From Acidovorax sp. CF316 (GTDB lineage Bacteria > Pseudomonadota > Gammaproteobacteria > Burkholderiales > Burkholderiaceae_C): 64,000 nt of DNA. Shown in pieces: positions 51,394 through 61,487 of the stretch. Each line of letters begins with the position of its first letter. Within the stretch, counting starts at the first letter, position 1. The notes under the pieces were generated by a model. The model made no database searches and had not been told where the DNA came from. It saw nothing but the letters and a program-made list of their open reading frames with translations. The stretch lies in the NCBI RefSeq assembly GCF_000276605.1, contig NZ_AKJX01000099.1, positions 50,967 through 114,966 of the forward strand. The letters are read 5' to 3'. The position numbers and the translations under genes were made by a program.

Positions 51394-52377
51394 ATGCCAA
51401 CGATCCATCCCAACCGCCGCTCGGCCCTGTGCGCCGCCGCCGCGCTCGCCATCACCTGCCTGTCCCCGGGCGCCAGCGCCCAGGAGCGCCGCCCGCTCGA
51501 ATGGGTGGTGGGCATGTCCCCCGGGGGCGGCACCGACATCGTCGCCCGCACCGTCGCCGACCAGATGGGCAAGGCGCTGGGACAGACCATCGTGGTGGTC
51601 AACAAGCCGGGTGCCGCGCACAACATCGCGGCCGACTACGTGGCGCGCTCGTCCACCCCCGGCAACCTGCTGCTCACGGGCGACTATGCGGTGCTGGCCA
51701 CCAACCCCTGGCTGTACAGCAAGCTCAGCTACAACGTGGACAAGGACCTGGCCTCGGTGGGCATGCTGGTGCGCTTTCCGCTGATCCTGGTGGTGTCGCC
51801 CAAGCTGCCGGTGCGCAACTTCCAGGAGTTCGTGGCCTGGGCCAAGGCCCAGCCCGAGGGCGTCAACTTCGCATCGCCGGGCGCCGGCACGCCGCACCAC
51901 CTGGCCATGGAGTTGCTGCGCCAGCGCACGGGCCTGAAGATGACGCACGTGCCCTACCGCGGCGTCACCCCCGCCATCCAGGACATCATGGGCGGCCAGG
52001 TGCCCTTCATGTTCGTCGAGTCGGCCGGCGGCATGCCCAACATCACGGGCGGCAACCTGCGCGCCATCGCGGTGGCCAGCAGCAAGCGCATGGCCACGCT
52101 GCCCGAGGTGCCCACGCTGATGGAGCAGGGCCTCAAGGATTTTGAGGCCTTTGCCTGGCAGGGCCTGTCGGTCAACGCCTCCATGCCCGCTGCCGAGGTG
52201 CAGCGCCTGAACGCCGCCCTGCAGCAGGCCCTGAACTCGACCCCGGTGAAGGCCCGCTTCCAGACCCTGGGCGTGGAGGCCGTTCCCGGCACGGCCGAGG
52301 AAATGAACGCCTATGCCAAGGTCGAGCGCGCGCGCTGGGGCCAGCTCATCAAGGACATCGGCTTGAAGCTGGAGTGA
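51394..52377 (+). CDS. Bug/TctC-type periplasmic solute-binding receptor
   Basis: A 327-aa exported tripartite tricarboxylate transport receptor (Bug family). The signal peptide covers about residues 1-30 (SALCAAAALAITCLSPGASA-Q). Conserved segments are VVGMSPGGGTDIVAR, VVVVNKPGAAHNIAADYVA, FASPGAGTPHHLAMELL and MTHVPYRGVTPAIQDIMGGQV, typical of ligand-binding loops for carboxylates. No TctA/TctB membrane genes are adjacent; orphan Bug receptors are common in this group. Its position after hpaI suggests a ligand linked to aromatic acid catabolism. Start ATG 51394 is preceded by GAGGAG at eight bases. Confidence 0.9.
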   Translation: MPTIHPNRRSALCAAAALAITCLSPGASAQERRPLEWVVGMSPGGGTDIVARTVADQMGKALGQTIVVVNKPGAAHNIAADYVARSSTPGNLLLTGDYAVLATNPWLYSKLSYNVDKDLASVGMLVRFPLILVVSPKLPVRNFQEFVAWAKAQPEGVNFASPGAGTPHHLAMELLRQRTGLKMTHVPYRGVTPAIQDIMGGQVPFMFVESAGGMPNITGGNLRAIAVASSKRMATLPEVPTLMEQGLKDFEAFAWQGLSVNASMPAAEVQRLNAALQQALNSTPVKARFQTLGVEAVPGTAEEMNAYAKVERARWGQLIKDIGLKLE

Positions 52378-52384
52378 GGCTCCC

Positions 52385-55006
<2,622 letters not shown>

Positions 55007-55298
55007 TTAAATCAATGACTTGGCGGCATGGGGCCAGCGCTTGGGGTAATTCTGGCGCAATTCGGTATGGTGCGCGGGGCCGTATTCTCGCCCGCCGCAC
55101 CAGGTGGCCCCACCTGGAGTGCCGGGGGCTGGGTCGGGAGCCCCGCAATGCAAGGCGCCACCCCCGCCGCCGCGGGAGGTGCTTTGTCGCTGATTCAACG
55201 GGCCTCTGTGGCCGCGGCCAAACCGGCCCCATGGGTTGTCTTGCGGCTGTTGCGATCAACGGCGGCCGCCTGCGCCAGGATGGATGACCGGGTGCGCG
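55007..55298. other. Gap between mutS and the core methionine synthase gene
   Basis: This 292-base stretch lies 5' of leftward mutS and 3' of the leftward methionine synthase gene. Open frames crossing it are rich in Ala, Pro and Arg and look like chance. No hairpin followed by T residues and no clear sigma-70 promoter is seen. It must carry the mutS promoter. Confidence 0.35.
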
Positions 55299-56324
55299 TC
55301 ACGCCGCGGCAAGCCGCTCCTTGGCCAGCTTGGTGCCCGCTGCCAGCGCTTGCAGCTTGCGCCACGCCACGTCCCGCCCCATCGGCGCCAGACCGCAATT
55401 GGTGCACGGAAACAGCCGCTCCTTGGGCACGAACTCCAGCGCCCGGGCTATGGTGTCGGCTACTTCCTCGGGCGTCTCGACCACGTCGCTGGCCACATCG
55501 ATCACGCCAACCATCACGTCCTTGCCAGCCAGCAGCTTCATCAGGTCGGGCGGCACATGGGAGTGGATGCATTCCAGGCTCACCTGGTCGATGCTGCTCT
55601 TGGCCAGGGCAGGGAACACCGCCTCGTACTGGCGCCATTCGTCGCCCAGGGTGCTCTTCCAGTCGGTATTGGCCTTGATGCCGTAGCCGTAGCAGATGTG
55701 CACCGCCGTCGTGCAGGTCAGGCCCTGCGCCGCACGCTCGAGCGCCTGCACGCCCCAGTCGGCGGCATCCTTCATGTAGACGTTGAACGCGGGCTCGTCG
55801 AACTGGATGATGTCCACGCCATCGGCCTGCAGCGCCAGGGCTTCCTGGTTGAGCAGTTCGGCAAACGCGAAGGCCATCTTCACCTTGTCGCCGTAGAAGC
55901 GGTCGGCCACGGTGTCGACGATGGTCATGGGGCCGGGCAGGGTGAACTTGAGCTTCTTCTTCGTGTGGGCGCGCGCCAGTTGCGCCTCGAAGGCGTGCAC
56001 GCGCCCCTTCAGGTGCAGGGCCGAAACCACCTGCGGCACCATCGCGTCGTAGCGGTTGTCGCGGATGCCCATCTTCACCTTGTGCTCGAAGTCGATGCCC
56101 TCGACCTGCTCGAGGAAGCCGTGCACGAAATGCTGGCGCGACTGCTCGCCGTCGCCCACGATGTCCAGGCCAGCGTCTTCCTGCGCCTTGATCCACAGCA
56201 GGGTCGCGTCGGCCTTGGCCTGGCGCAGTGCATCGCCTTCGGCCATCCACTGGGGCCAGAGCTTGTTGGTTTCGGCCAGCCAGGCGGGCTTGGGCAGGCT
56301 GCCGGCGATGGAGGTTTCAAACAT
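55299..56324 (-). CDS. mesD: Core methionine synthase, MesD-like (MetE C-terminal catalytic domain only)
   Basis: A 341-aa TIM-barrel protein equal to the C-terminal half of cobalamin-independent MetE (about 750 aa); the folate-binding N-terminal half is missing. The zinc site that activates homocysteine is complete: His209 and Cys211 in VHICYGYG, Glu251 in SLECIHS and Cys310 in PCTNCGLAP. Other family segments are ETSIAGSLPKP and IIQFDEPAF. Core MetE proteins of the MesD group work with a DUF1852 partner (MesX) and need oxygen. That partner is encoded 59 bases upstream. The start is ATG at 56322-56324, which matches the MetE-core N terminus; longer starts have no support. Confidence 0.88.
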   Translation of the reverse strand: MFETSIAGSLPKPAWLAETNKLWPQWMAEGDALRQAKADATLLWIKAQEDAGLDIVGDGEQSRQHFVHGFLEQVEGIDFEHKVKMGIRDNRYDAMVPQVVSALHLKGRVHAFEAQLARAHTKKKLKFTLPGPMTIVDTVADRFYGDKVKMAFAFAELLNQEALALQADGVDIIQFDEPAFNVYMKDAADWGVQALERAAQGLTCTTAVHICYGYGIKANTDWKSTLGDEWRQYEAVFPALAKSSIDQVSLECIHSHVPPDLMKLLAGKDVMVGVIDVASDVVETPEEVADTIARALEFVPKERLFPCTNCGLAPMGRDVAWRKLQALAAGTKLAKERLAAA

Positions 56325-56383
56325 CTGAAAATTCCTTTGAAGCAAAGAGGGATGGGGTGAGCATATGCTGGGGCCGTTGGATA

Positions 56384-57409
56384 TCAGATCGCACAGGTGG
56401 CAGCCCATTGTTCAAGAACGTTCTTGTACGGCTTGATGAAGTGCTCTTCTGCAAACTTCCCCTGCGTGACCGCCAGTTGGCTGCGTTCCTCGCGGTCGTA
56501 GACAATCTGGGTCGACGAATAATCCTGGTTCTTCAGGCTCGGTTGGTAGAGTTTGCCTGCGGCGCAATTGGCGTTGTAGATCTCGGGACGATAGATCTTC
56601 TGGAAGGTTTCCATCGTGCTGATGGTGCCGATCAACTCGAGATTCGTGTAGTCGCCCAGCAGGTCGCCGTGACAGTAGAAAGCCAATGGTGCAACGCCAT
56701 TCGGCGGCATGAAGAATCGCACCTGCATCCCCATTTTTGCAAAGTACTGGTCGGTCGAGGACAGTTCATTCTGCTGGTACTCGACACCCAGCACCGGGTG
56801 CTGGTTTTCGGTGCGCTGGTAGGTCTTGCTGGTCGAGGCGCTGATGCAGATGACCGGGGGCTTGCCGAAGTGCTGCTTGTAAAGGGCCGAGTTGGCAAAC
56901 TGCTGGAACAGCTTGCCATGCAGGTCGCCAAAATCGGCCGGCGTGCCGAATTCCGTGCGATGGGCGTTGTAGTGCGGCAGCACGACGCTGAAGTCGTAGT
57001 CGCGCACGTAGGAGGAGAAATTGTTCCCCGCGATGCCGTCGATGCGCTTGTTGGTTTTCCTGTCGAGGATGCAGGTTTTCAGGATCTCGATCAGCGGAAA
57101 TGCAGCACCGCTGCCCTTGGCGCCAAGACTCATCTCGACGGAGATGATCTCCAGTTCCACCGCGTAGCGGTCTCCCGTCGGATTGTCCCAATGCGCCAGG
57201 TCATTGAAGCGGTTGTCGATCATCCGCAGCGTGTTGCGCAGGTTCTGCTGCCGGCTCGTTCCGCGGGCCAGGTTGGCAAAGTTGGTGGTGATGCGCGTGC
57301 TGTCCGATGGCTGGTAGTTTTCATCGAAGCTGATGCTCTTGAGGTGAAAGGCAGGTTCTTGGTGCATGGCGATGGGGTGGGCTGATGGGGGGGAGAAGGG
57401 GCGGTTCAT
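56384..57409 (-). CDS. mesX: DUF1852 protein, MesX-like partner of the core methionine synthase
   Basis: A 341-aa soluble protein of the DUF1852 family. The signature N-terminal segment is FHLKSISFDENYQPSDSTRITTNFANLARG-like (about residues 21-50), followed by RNTLRMIDNRFNDLAHWDNP, then FSVVLPHYNAHRTEFGTPADF. In Acinetobacter the homologue MesX is needed for oxygen-dependent methionine synthesis by MesD; a monooxygenase-like role has been proposed. No classic flavin or iron motif is obvious. The start is ATG 57409, three bases after the reductase stop; an internal ATG at 57367 better matches the family N terminus. Regulation probably follows the shared promoter upstream of the FMN reductase gene. 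Confidence 0.85.
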   Translation of the reverse strand: MNRPFSPPSAHPIAMHQEPAFHLKSISFDENYQPSDSTRITTNFANLARGTSRQQNLRNTLRMIDNRFNDLAHWDNPTGDRYAVELEIISVEMSLGAKGSGAAFPLIEILKTCILDRKTNKRIDGIAGNNFSSYVRDYDFSVVLPHYNAHRTEFGTPADFGDLHGKLFQQFANSALYKQHFGKPPVICISASTSKTYQRTENQHPVLGVEYQQNELSSTDQYFAKMGMQVRFFMPPNGVAPLAFYCHGDLLGDYTNLELIGTISTMETFQKIYRPEIYNANCAAGKLYQPSLKNQDYSSTQIVYDREERSQLAVTQGKFAEEHFIKPYKNVLEQWAATCAI

Positions 57410-57412
57410 GGC

Positions 57413-58006
57413 TCAGGCCAGCACCACGTCTTCGGCCTGCAAGGGCCTGGCGTGCCGCGCCAGTTCAATGAGCGGCATTGCCCGTTGGACTGCCAGCCGG
57501 GCCCGCTCGATCAGGGCTTCGTTCTGCAGCCGGTGGTCGGCGAAATCGGGGTCTGTGGCATAGACGCCCAGCGGCAAGGTGCGCGCCTGGAAGAAGCTGA
57601 ACAACGGCCGCAACTGGTGGTCGATGACCAAGGCATGGCGCTGGCTGCCACCGGTGGCCGCCAGCAAGACGGGCTTGTCGACCAGGGCGTCCTGGTGGAT
57701 GAAGTCGAAGAAGTGCTTGAACAGCCCCGTGTAGGCGCCCCGGTACACCGGCGTTGCCACCACCAGAACGTCGGCTTGTTCGACCGCTGCCAGTTCCCGC
57801 TCCACCGTGTCGGGCAGTTGGGAGCGCCAGACCGCGCCGGCCCACTGCGGTGCGAGCTGGCCCAGTTCGACCAGGCGCTGTTCGCACGGGAGTTCGTCGG
57901 CGATCAGGTCCAGCAGATGCCCTGCCAGGGTTGCAGCCTTGGAGGGACGCTGCAGCCCGCCAGAAACCGCGACGATGCGCAGTGGATGTGCCGTGTTTGC
58001 TTTCAT
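57413..58006 (-). CDS. NADPH-dependent FMN reductase (MsuE-like)
   Basis: A 197-aa flavodoxin-fold reductase. The phosphate-binding N terminus IVAVSGGLQRPSKAATL (about residues 12-28) and the later VVATPVYRGAYTGLFKHFFDFI with GGSQRHALVI match MsuE/SsuE-type NAD(P)H:FMN reductases, which supply reduced flavin to partner monooxygenases. It is first in a leftward transcript followed by mesX and mesD at very short gaps. This points to a reduced-flavin supply for the oxygen-dependent methionine synthase. The start is ATG at 58004-58006, 28 bases from the palindrome shared with the divergent MetR gene. Confidence 0.88.
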   Translation of the reverse strand: MKANTAHPLRIVAVSGGLQRPSKAATLAGHLLDLIADELPCEQRLVELGQLAPQWAGAVWRSQLPDTVERELAAVEQADVLVVATPVYRGAYTGLFKHFFDFIHQDALVDKPVLLAATGGSQRHALVIDHQLRPLFSFFQARTLPLGVYATDPDFADHRLQNEALIERARLAVQRAMPLIELARHARPLQAEDVVLA

Positions 58007-58034
58007 GGGAGTGGATGCTATTGGCGGTGAATGA

Positions 58035-58057
58035 TGAAGTAAAATGGTTTTATTTCA
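58035..58057. promoter_or_regulatory. Near-perfect 23-base palindrome, candidate MetR operator
   Basis: The half-site TGAAGTAAAA is followed by a TGG centre and TTTTATTTCA, an inverted repeat broken at only one pair. It lies in the 77-base gap between metR (plus) and the FMN reductase (minus). TGAA and TTCA ends match the ends of the MetR consensus, although the known MetR box is shorter (TGAA-N5-TTCA). A smaller repeat, CCAT-N4-ATGG, lies at 58063-58074, next to the metR start. Confidence 0.6.
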
Positions 58058-58083
58058 CATATCCATGAATATGGCTCATTCGA

Positions 58084-59001
58084 ATGCTTGAGCGCATCCA
58101 CCTCAGCATCGTCCAGCAGGTTGAAAAGCAAGGCTCGTTGACGGCCGCCGCAGGCGTGCTGAACTTGACCCAGTCGGCCCTGAGCCACAGCATGAAGAAG
58201 CTGGAGCAGCAACTGGGCACCGACATCTGGCTGCGCGAAGGCCGCAGCCTGCGCCTGACGCAGGCCGGTCAGTACCTGCTGGCGGTGGCCAACCGGGTGC
58301 TGCCGCAACTGGATCTGGCCGAGGAGCGCCTGGGCCAGTTCGCGCAGGGCGAGCGCGGTGCGCTGCGCATCGGCATGGAATGCCACCCGTGCTACCAGTG
58401 GCTGCTCAAGGTGGTGTCTCCCTACCTGGCCGCATGGCCCGACGTGGATGTGGACGTGAAGCAGAAATTCCAGTTCGGCGGGATCGGCGCGCTCTTCGGC
58501 TACGAGATCGACCTCCTGGTCACGCCCGACCCGCTGTTCAAGCCCGGGCTGAAGTTCGAGCCCGTGTTCGACTACGAGCAGGTGCTCGTCGTGGCCAGGG
58601 GCCATGCCCTGGCCGGCGCGGCCTACGTGAAACCACAGCAACTCACCCAGGAGGTGCTCATCAGCTACCCAGTGGACATCGAACGCCTGGACATCTACAA
58701 CCAGTTCCTGCTGCCCGCCGGCGTCACGCCCAAACGCCACAAGGCGATCGAAACCACCGACATCATGCTGCAGATGGTGGCCAGCGGCCGCGGCGTGGCC
58801 GCCTTGCCGCGCTGGCTGGTCGAGGAGTACGCGGCCAAGATGGACGTAGTGCCCGTGCGGCTGGGTGCGCGCGGCATCGCCAAGCAGATCTTCCTGGGCG
58901 CACGCGAGGCGGAGACCGCCATCGATTACGTGCGGGCCTTCATCGAACTGGCCCGCCAGCCTGCCGCGGCCTTCGCCATTGCGCAAAGCGCCAAACGCTG
59001 A
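58084..59001 (+). CDS. metR: MetR-like LysR regulator of methionine synthesis
   Basis: A 305-aa LysR regulator. Its N-terminal helix-turn-helix reads QVEKQGSLTAAAGVLNLTQSALSHSMKKLEQQLG. The effector domain holds the MetR hallmark RIGMECHPCYQWLLKV (about residues 98-113), where E. coli MetR has IECHSCIQWL. A homologous VFDYEQVLVVARGHAL and VEAYPVDIERLD-like segment follow. MetR binds homocysteine and activates metE/metH-type genes. It is divergent from the FMN reductase-mesX-mesD operon, with a palindrome in between, so it very likely controls that operon. Length matches MetR (about 317 aa). Confidence 0.9.
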   Translation: MLERIHLSIVQQVEKQGSLTAAAGVLNLTQSALSHSMKKLEQQLGTDIWLREGRSLRLTQAGQYLLAVANRVLPQLDLAEERLGQFAQGERGALRIGMECHPCYQWLLKVVSPYLAAWPDVDVDVKQKFQFGGIGALFGYEIDLLVTPDPLFKPGLKFEPVFDYEQVLVVARGHALAGAAYVKPQQLTQEVLISYPVDIERLDIYNQFLLPAGVTPKRHKAIETTDIMLQMVASGRGVAALPRWLVEEYAAKMDVVPVRLGARGIAKQIFLGAREAETAIDYVRAFIELARQPAAAFAIAQSAKR

Positions 59002-59006
59002 ACGCC

Positions 59007-59044
59007 GCGATCGAACGCAAACCGCTGGTGTCGCGTTCGATTGC
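59007..59044. terminator. Hairpin between convergent metR and carotenoid oxygenase genes
   Basis: GCGATCGAACGC pairs with GCGTTCGATTGC over twelve positions with one wobble, around a 14-base loop, just past the metR stop and before the carotenoid oxygenase stop. No T run follows, so it may act as a weak bidirectional terminator. Confidence 0.45.
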
Positions 59045-59066
59045 CCGGGCCGAGCCCCTTTGCACC

Positions 59067-60599
59067 CTAGGCCGGGATGAAGGTCCCGTGAAAGCCCAGC
59101 GGCACCGCCCGGTCCATGCTGCCCTGGGCCAGCGGGCCCTGGGCCAGCCGGCGCGCGTCGAACACCGAGAGCAGCGTGCGTCGGCGGAGTAGGTCCAGCG
59201 CCGTGCCCACCAGCCAGCCCTCGCCCTCCTTGGCGCTTGCGCCGCGGGCGGGGATGAACACATGCTCCTCGACCATCACGTCGGCGCCGTAGCGGTAGCG
59301 GTCCACCTTGCCGCTGTCCAGCTGGAGGCGCGTCACGCAGTCGAAGCCCGGGCGGTTCGACACGGCCACGCGTTCGGCCATGAAGAGCTCTGTGTGCCGG
59401 CGGCCGACGAAGCGCGGGTCGATGCGCGGGAACTCGGCGTGGTGCGCCTGCAGGGTCTGCCGCGCGCGGCCGCTGCGCGTATCGAGCTCCACCCGGGCCA
59501 CGGCATGTGCCGGCTCGCCGCCGAACTCGCCACGCATCAGCGCGCGAAAGCCCTGGACCACGCCCGATGCATCCTGCGTGCGGACGTAGTCGAGGTGGAT
59601 GACGCCGTTTCGGTCCTCCCAGGCATTGCCGGTATGGAACAGGAAGCCGGCGGGCAGCTCCATCCATTGCGGCTGGTCGAGCCGGTCCTTGTGCAGCACC
59701 AGTGCCCGCATGCCCAGCTCCGGCCTCCAGACGTGGCTGTCCATGAAGGTGCTGCCCGCATGGGCCCGCTCCCGATCGAAGATGAGCGGCGGCAGCAGGA
59801 ACACCAGGTGCTGCTCGGTCACTGCGAAGTCATGCACCATGGCCATGTCAGGCACCTTGAGCGTGGCGGTGCGCACCTGTCCCTGGGCCGAGACCTGGTA
59901 GATCGACAGCAGGCCGTGCATGCTGCTCACGCCGAAATTCCACAGGCTGCCGTCGGCACCGATCTTGGGGTGGGCCGAAAACGGCATGCCCGCGTGTTCC
60001 GGCGTCCAGGTCTTGAGGCCGCCGGTTTCCAGCGTCCGGGCATCGAACAAGGTGGCCGAACCGCCCTCCCACAGGGCCAGGGTCTCGCCCGCGTGGTGCA
60101 CCACGCTGGTGTTGGCCACGTTGCCCGCGTCGGCCGTCGGCATGGGGCTGGCGCCGGCCACCTCGGTGCCGAAGCTGTGGTACAGGCGGCGGCCGGCGGC
60201 GTTCTCGGCCACAAACTTCTGCGTGCGCAGGAAGCGTCCCTGGTGCGTGATGCCCTGGTCGCCAAAGCGGTACTGCTGGATCATCCCGTCGCCATCGAAC
60301 CAGTGCTGGTAGCGCACCTCGCCCAGGCTGTGCTGCGCGGGGCCGTTGCGCAGCAGGGTGCCGCGCAGGTCCTTGGGCAGCTTGCCGCGCAGTTGCATGG
60401 GCTCGGGCGCCAGGTCGGCCTGCAGGCCCTCGAAGCCCAGGGTCCAGGGCGCGCGGCTGCGCTGCTGGTTGAAGGCGTTCAGCGTGGACCCGGCCTCGGG
60501 TCCGCCGGCGTTTGCGGCGAAAGACAGAACGGGCAGGGCGGTCAGCGCGCTGCCGGCGGTTCCCAGGGCCAGGGATTGGCAAAAGAGGCGGCGGTCCAT
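59067..60599 (-). CDS. Tat-exported carotenoid oxygenase family protein
   Basis: A 510-aa protein of the carotenoid cleavage (RPE65-like) family. The N terminus MDRRLFCQSLALGTAGS carries a twin-arginine-type signal, with cleavage near FAANA at about residue 32. The seven-bladed propeller holds the four Fe(II) His positions in SAHPKIG, MVHDFAVTEQH, LFHTGNAWED and a C-terminal HGTFIPA. The N-terminal GTLLRNGPAQ and WFDGDGMIQQYRF segments are family marks. Carotenoid oxygenases are usually cytosolic; Tat export suggests folding with the metal before export and a periplasmic or envelope substrate. It is preceded 26 bases away by the DUF2141 gene. Confidence 0.87.
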   Translation of the reverse strand: MDRRLFCQSLALGTAGSALTALPVLSFAANAGGPEAGSTLNAFNQQRSRAPWTLGFEGLQADLAPEPMQLRGKLPKDLRGTLLRNGPAQHSLGEVRYQHWFDGDGMIQQYRFGDQGITHQGRFLRTQKFVAENAAGRRLYHSFGTEVAGASPMPTADAGNVANTSVVHHAGETLALWEGGSATLFDARTLETGGLKTWTPEHAGMPFSAHPKIGADGSLWNFGVSSMHGLLSIYQVSAQGQVRTATLKVPDMAMVHDFAVTEQHLVFLLPPLIFDRERAHAGSTFMDSHVWRPELGMRALVLHKDRLDQPQWMELPAGFLFHTGNAWEDRNGVIHLDYVRTQDASGVVQGFRALMRGEFGGEPAHAVARVELDTRSGRARQTLQAHHAEFPRIDPRFVGRRHTELFMAERVAVSNRPGFDCVTRLQLDSGKVDRYRYGADVMVEEHVFIPARGASAKEGEGWLVGTALDLLRRRTLLSVFDARRLAQGPLAQGSMDRAVPLGFHGTFIPA

Positions 60600-60625
60600 G
60601 TGCGTGTTCCTTGTGCGCCGTGCGG

Positions 60626-61108
60626 TCAGCGCAGCTGGATGGTGATCGTGGTGTCCTGCTGCAGATCCACGGCCGCATCCTGGAAACGGGGCGGGCCCAT
60701 GTTGCCCTGGGCGTCGCGGCTGAAGCCGGTACGCTCCTGGGGGATGCCGACCAGGTTGGTATCGAGCTTGCCGTTGCCGTTCTCGTCCTGGTAGATCGAC
60801 AGCGCGTAGCTGCCGGCGGGCAGGTCGCGCAGCACCATCACGGCCTTGTCGCCCGCCACCGGGGCCATCCCGCTCTGCACGGCCTTGCTGAACTGGAGCC
60901 AGCCGTCGGCAGACCCGTAGACCGCGCCCAGCACGGGCCCCTTGTCCGCCTTGGTGTTCTTCACCTCCACGGTGAGGTCGAGCGCGTGCGCGTTGCCCAG
61001 GGCCAGGACGGCGCCGGCCAGCGCCAGTGCCTGTGCCCGTGCCCGTGCCCGTGCCCGTGCCGTGCGCGGGAGGAAGGGGGTCGCCAAAGGGCGTGAAGCC
61101 ATCGTCAT
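60626..61108 (-). CDS. Exported DUF2141 protein
   Basis: A 160-aa secreted beta-sandwich protein. A signal peptide rich in Ala-Arg repeats precedes the hydrophobic QALALAGAVLALGNAHA, with cleavage near residue 42. The mature part has DUF2141 marks: LTVEVKNTKADKGPVLGAVYGSADGW and YALSIYQDENGNGKLDTN (Ca-binding-like loop). The start is ATG 61108, with GGAGA about eight bases upstream; ATG 61102 is also possible. A GTGCCC hexamer repeat encodes the Ala-Arg run, so the signal peptide length may vary. It is co-transcribed with the carotenoid oxygenase. Function unknown. Confidence 0.82.
   Translation of the reverse strand: MTMASRPLATPFLPRTARARARARAQALALAGAVLALGNAHALDLTVEVKNTKADKGPVLGAVYGSADGWLQFSKAVQSGMAPVAGDKAVMVLRDLPAGSYALSIYQDENGNGKLDTNLVGIPQERTGFSRDAQGNMGPPRFQDAAVDLQQDTTITIQLR
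61027..61061. repeat. Hexanucleotide tandem repeat (GTGCCC)n
   Basis: Four perfect GTGCCC units (61033-61056) are flanked by one degenerate unit on each side, about 35 bases in all. It lies in frame inside the signal peptide of the DUF2141 gene and encodes alternating Ala and Arg. Copy-number change would add or remove dipeptides without shifting the frame. Confidence 0.8.
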
Positions 61109-61487
61109 GGGGAAGTTCTCCAGGGTGGGGGATGGAGACACCGCGTCTCCAGTGACCGCACTCTAGGAAGGCCCTGGCCGTGCCGCCACCGGCGTGCGAC
61201 GAAGTGGCGCTGGCGGGGCGCGAAAGGGGCTGGTGGGGGCGCCGGTGGCAGGAGGCCTTCGGCCCCGCCACCGCCGGGCACCGGCCCGGGCTGCAGGCGG
61301 GCCCGCACACAAATAAGAATGCCCTGGCGGCAGAACGTGGGAACATGCGCCTGTACCACCGGGGAGGTAACTGCCCGAATGGGTGATTCAGGTTTGTTAC
61401 GTTTTGACATACTTTGCGGTGTACATTGGTGGCTGCTGCCGCCATGACAATGTGCGGTCCATCGTTGTGAGAGGTTTCAGAGCGACT
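61109..61487. other. Intergenic region between the DUF2141 and GGDEF-EAL genes
   Basis: These 379 bases separate two divergent genes. Next to the DUF2141 start a perfect six-base hairpin, GGAGAC/GTCTCC with a five-base loop (61134-61150), sits in its leader. On the right side TTGACA at 61404-61409 could be a -35 element for the GGDEF-EAL gene, but no good -10 follows at the expected spacing. A 101-codon frame on the minus strand reads as chance. No RNA gene seen. Confidence 0.4.

Noticed and set aside
55028..55678. A 216-codon plus-strand frame starting in the gap upstream of mutS
   Set aside because: Two thirds of it is antisense to the core methionine synthase, and the part in the gap is Ala/Pro/Arg-rich with no ribosome binding site.
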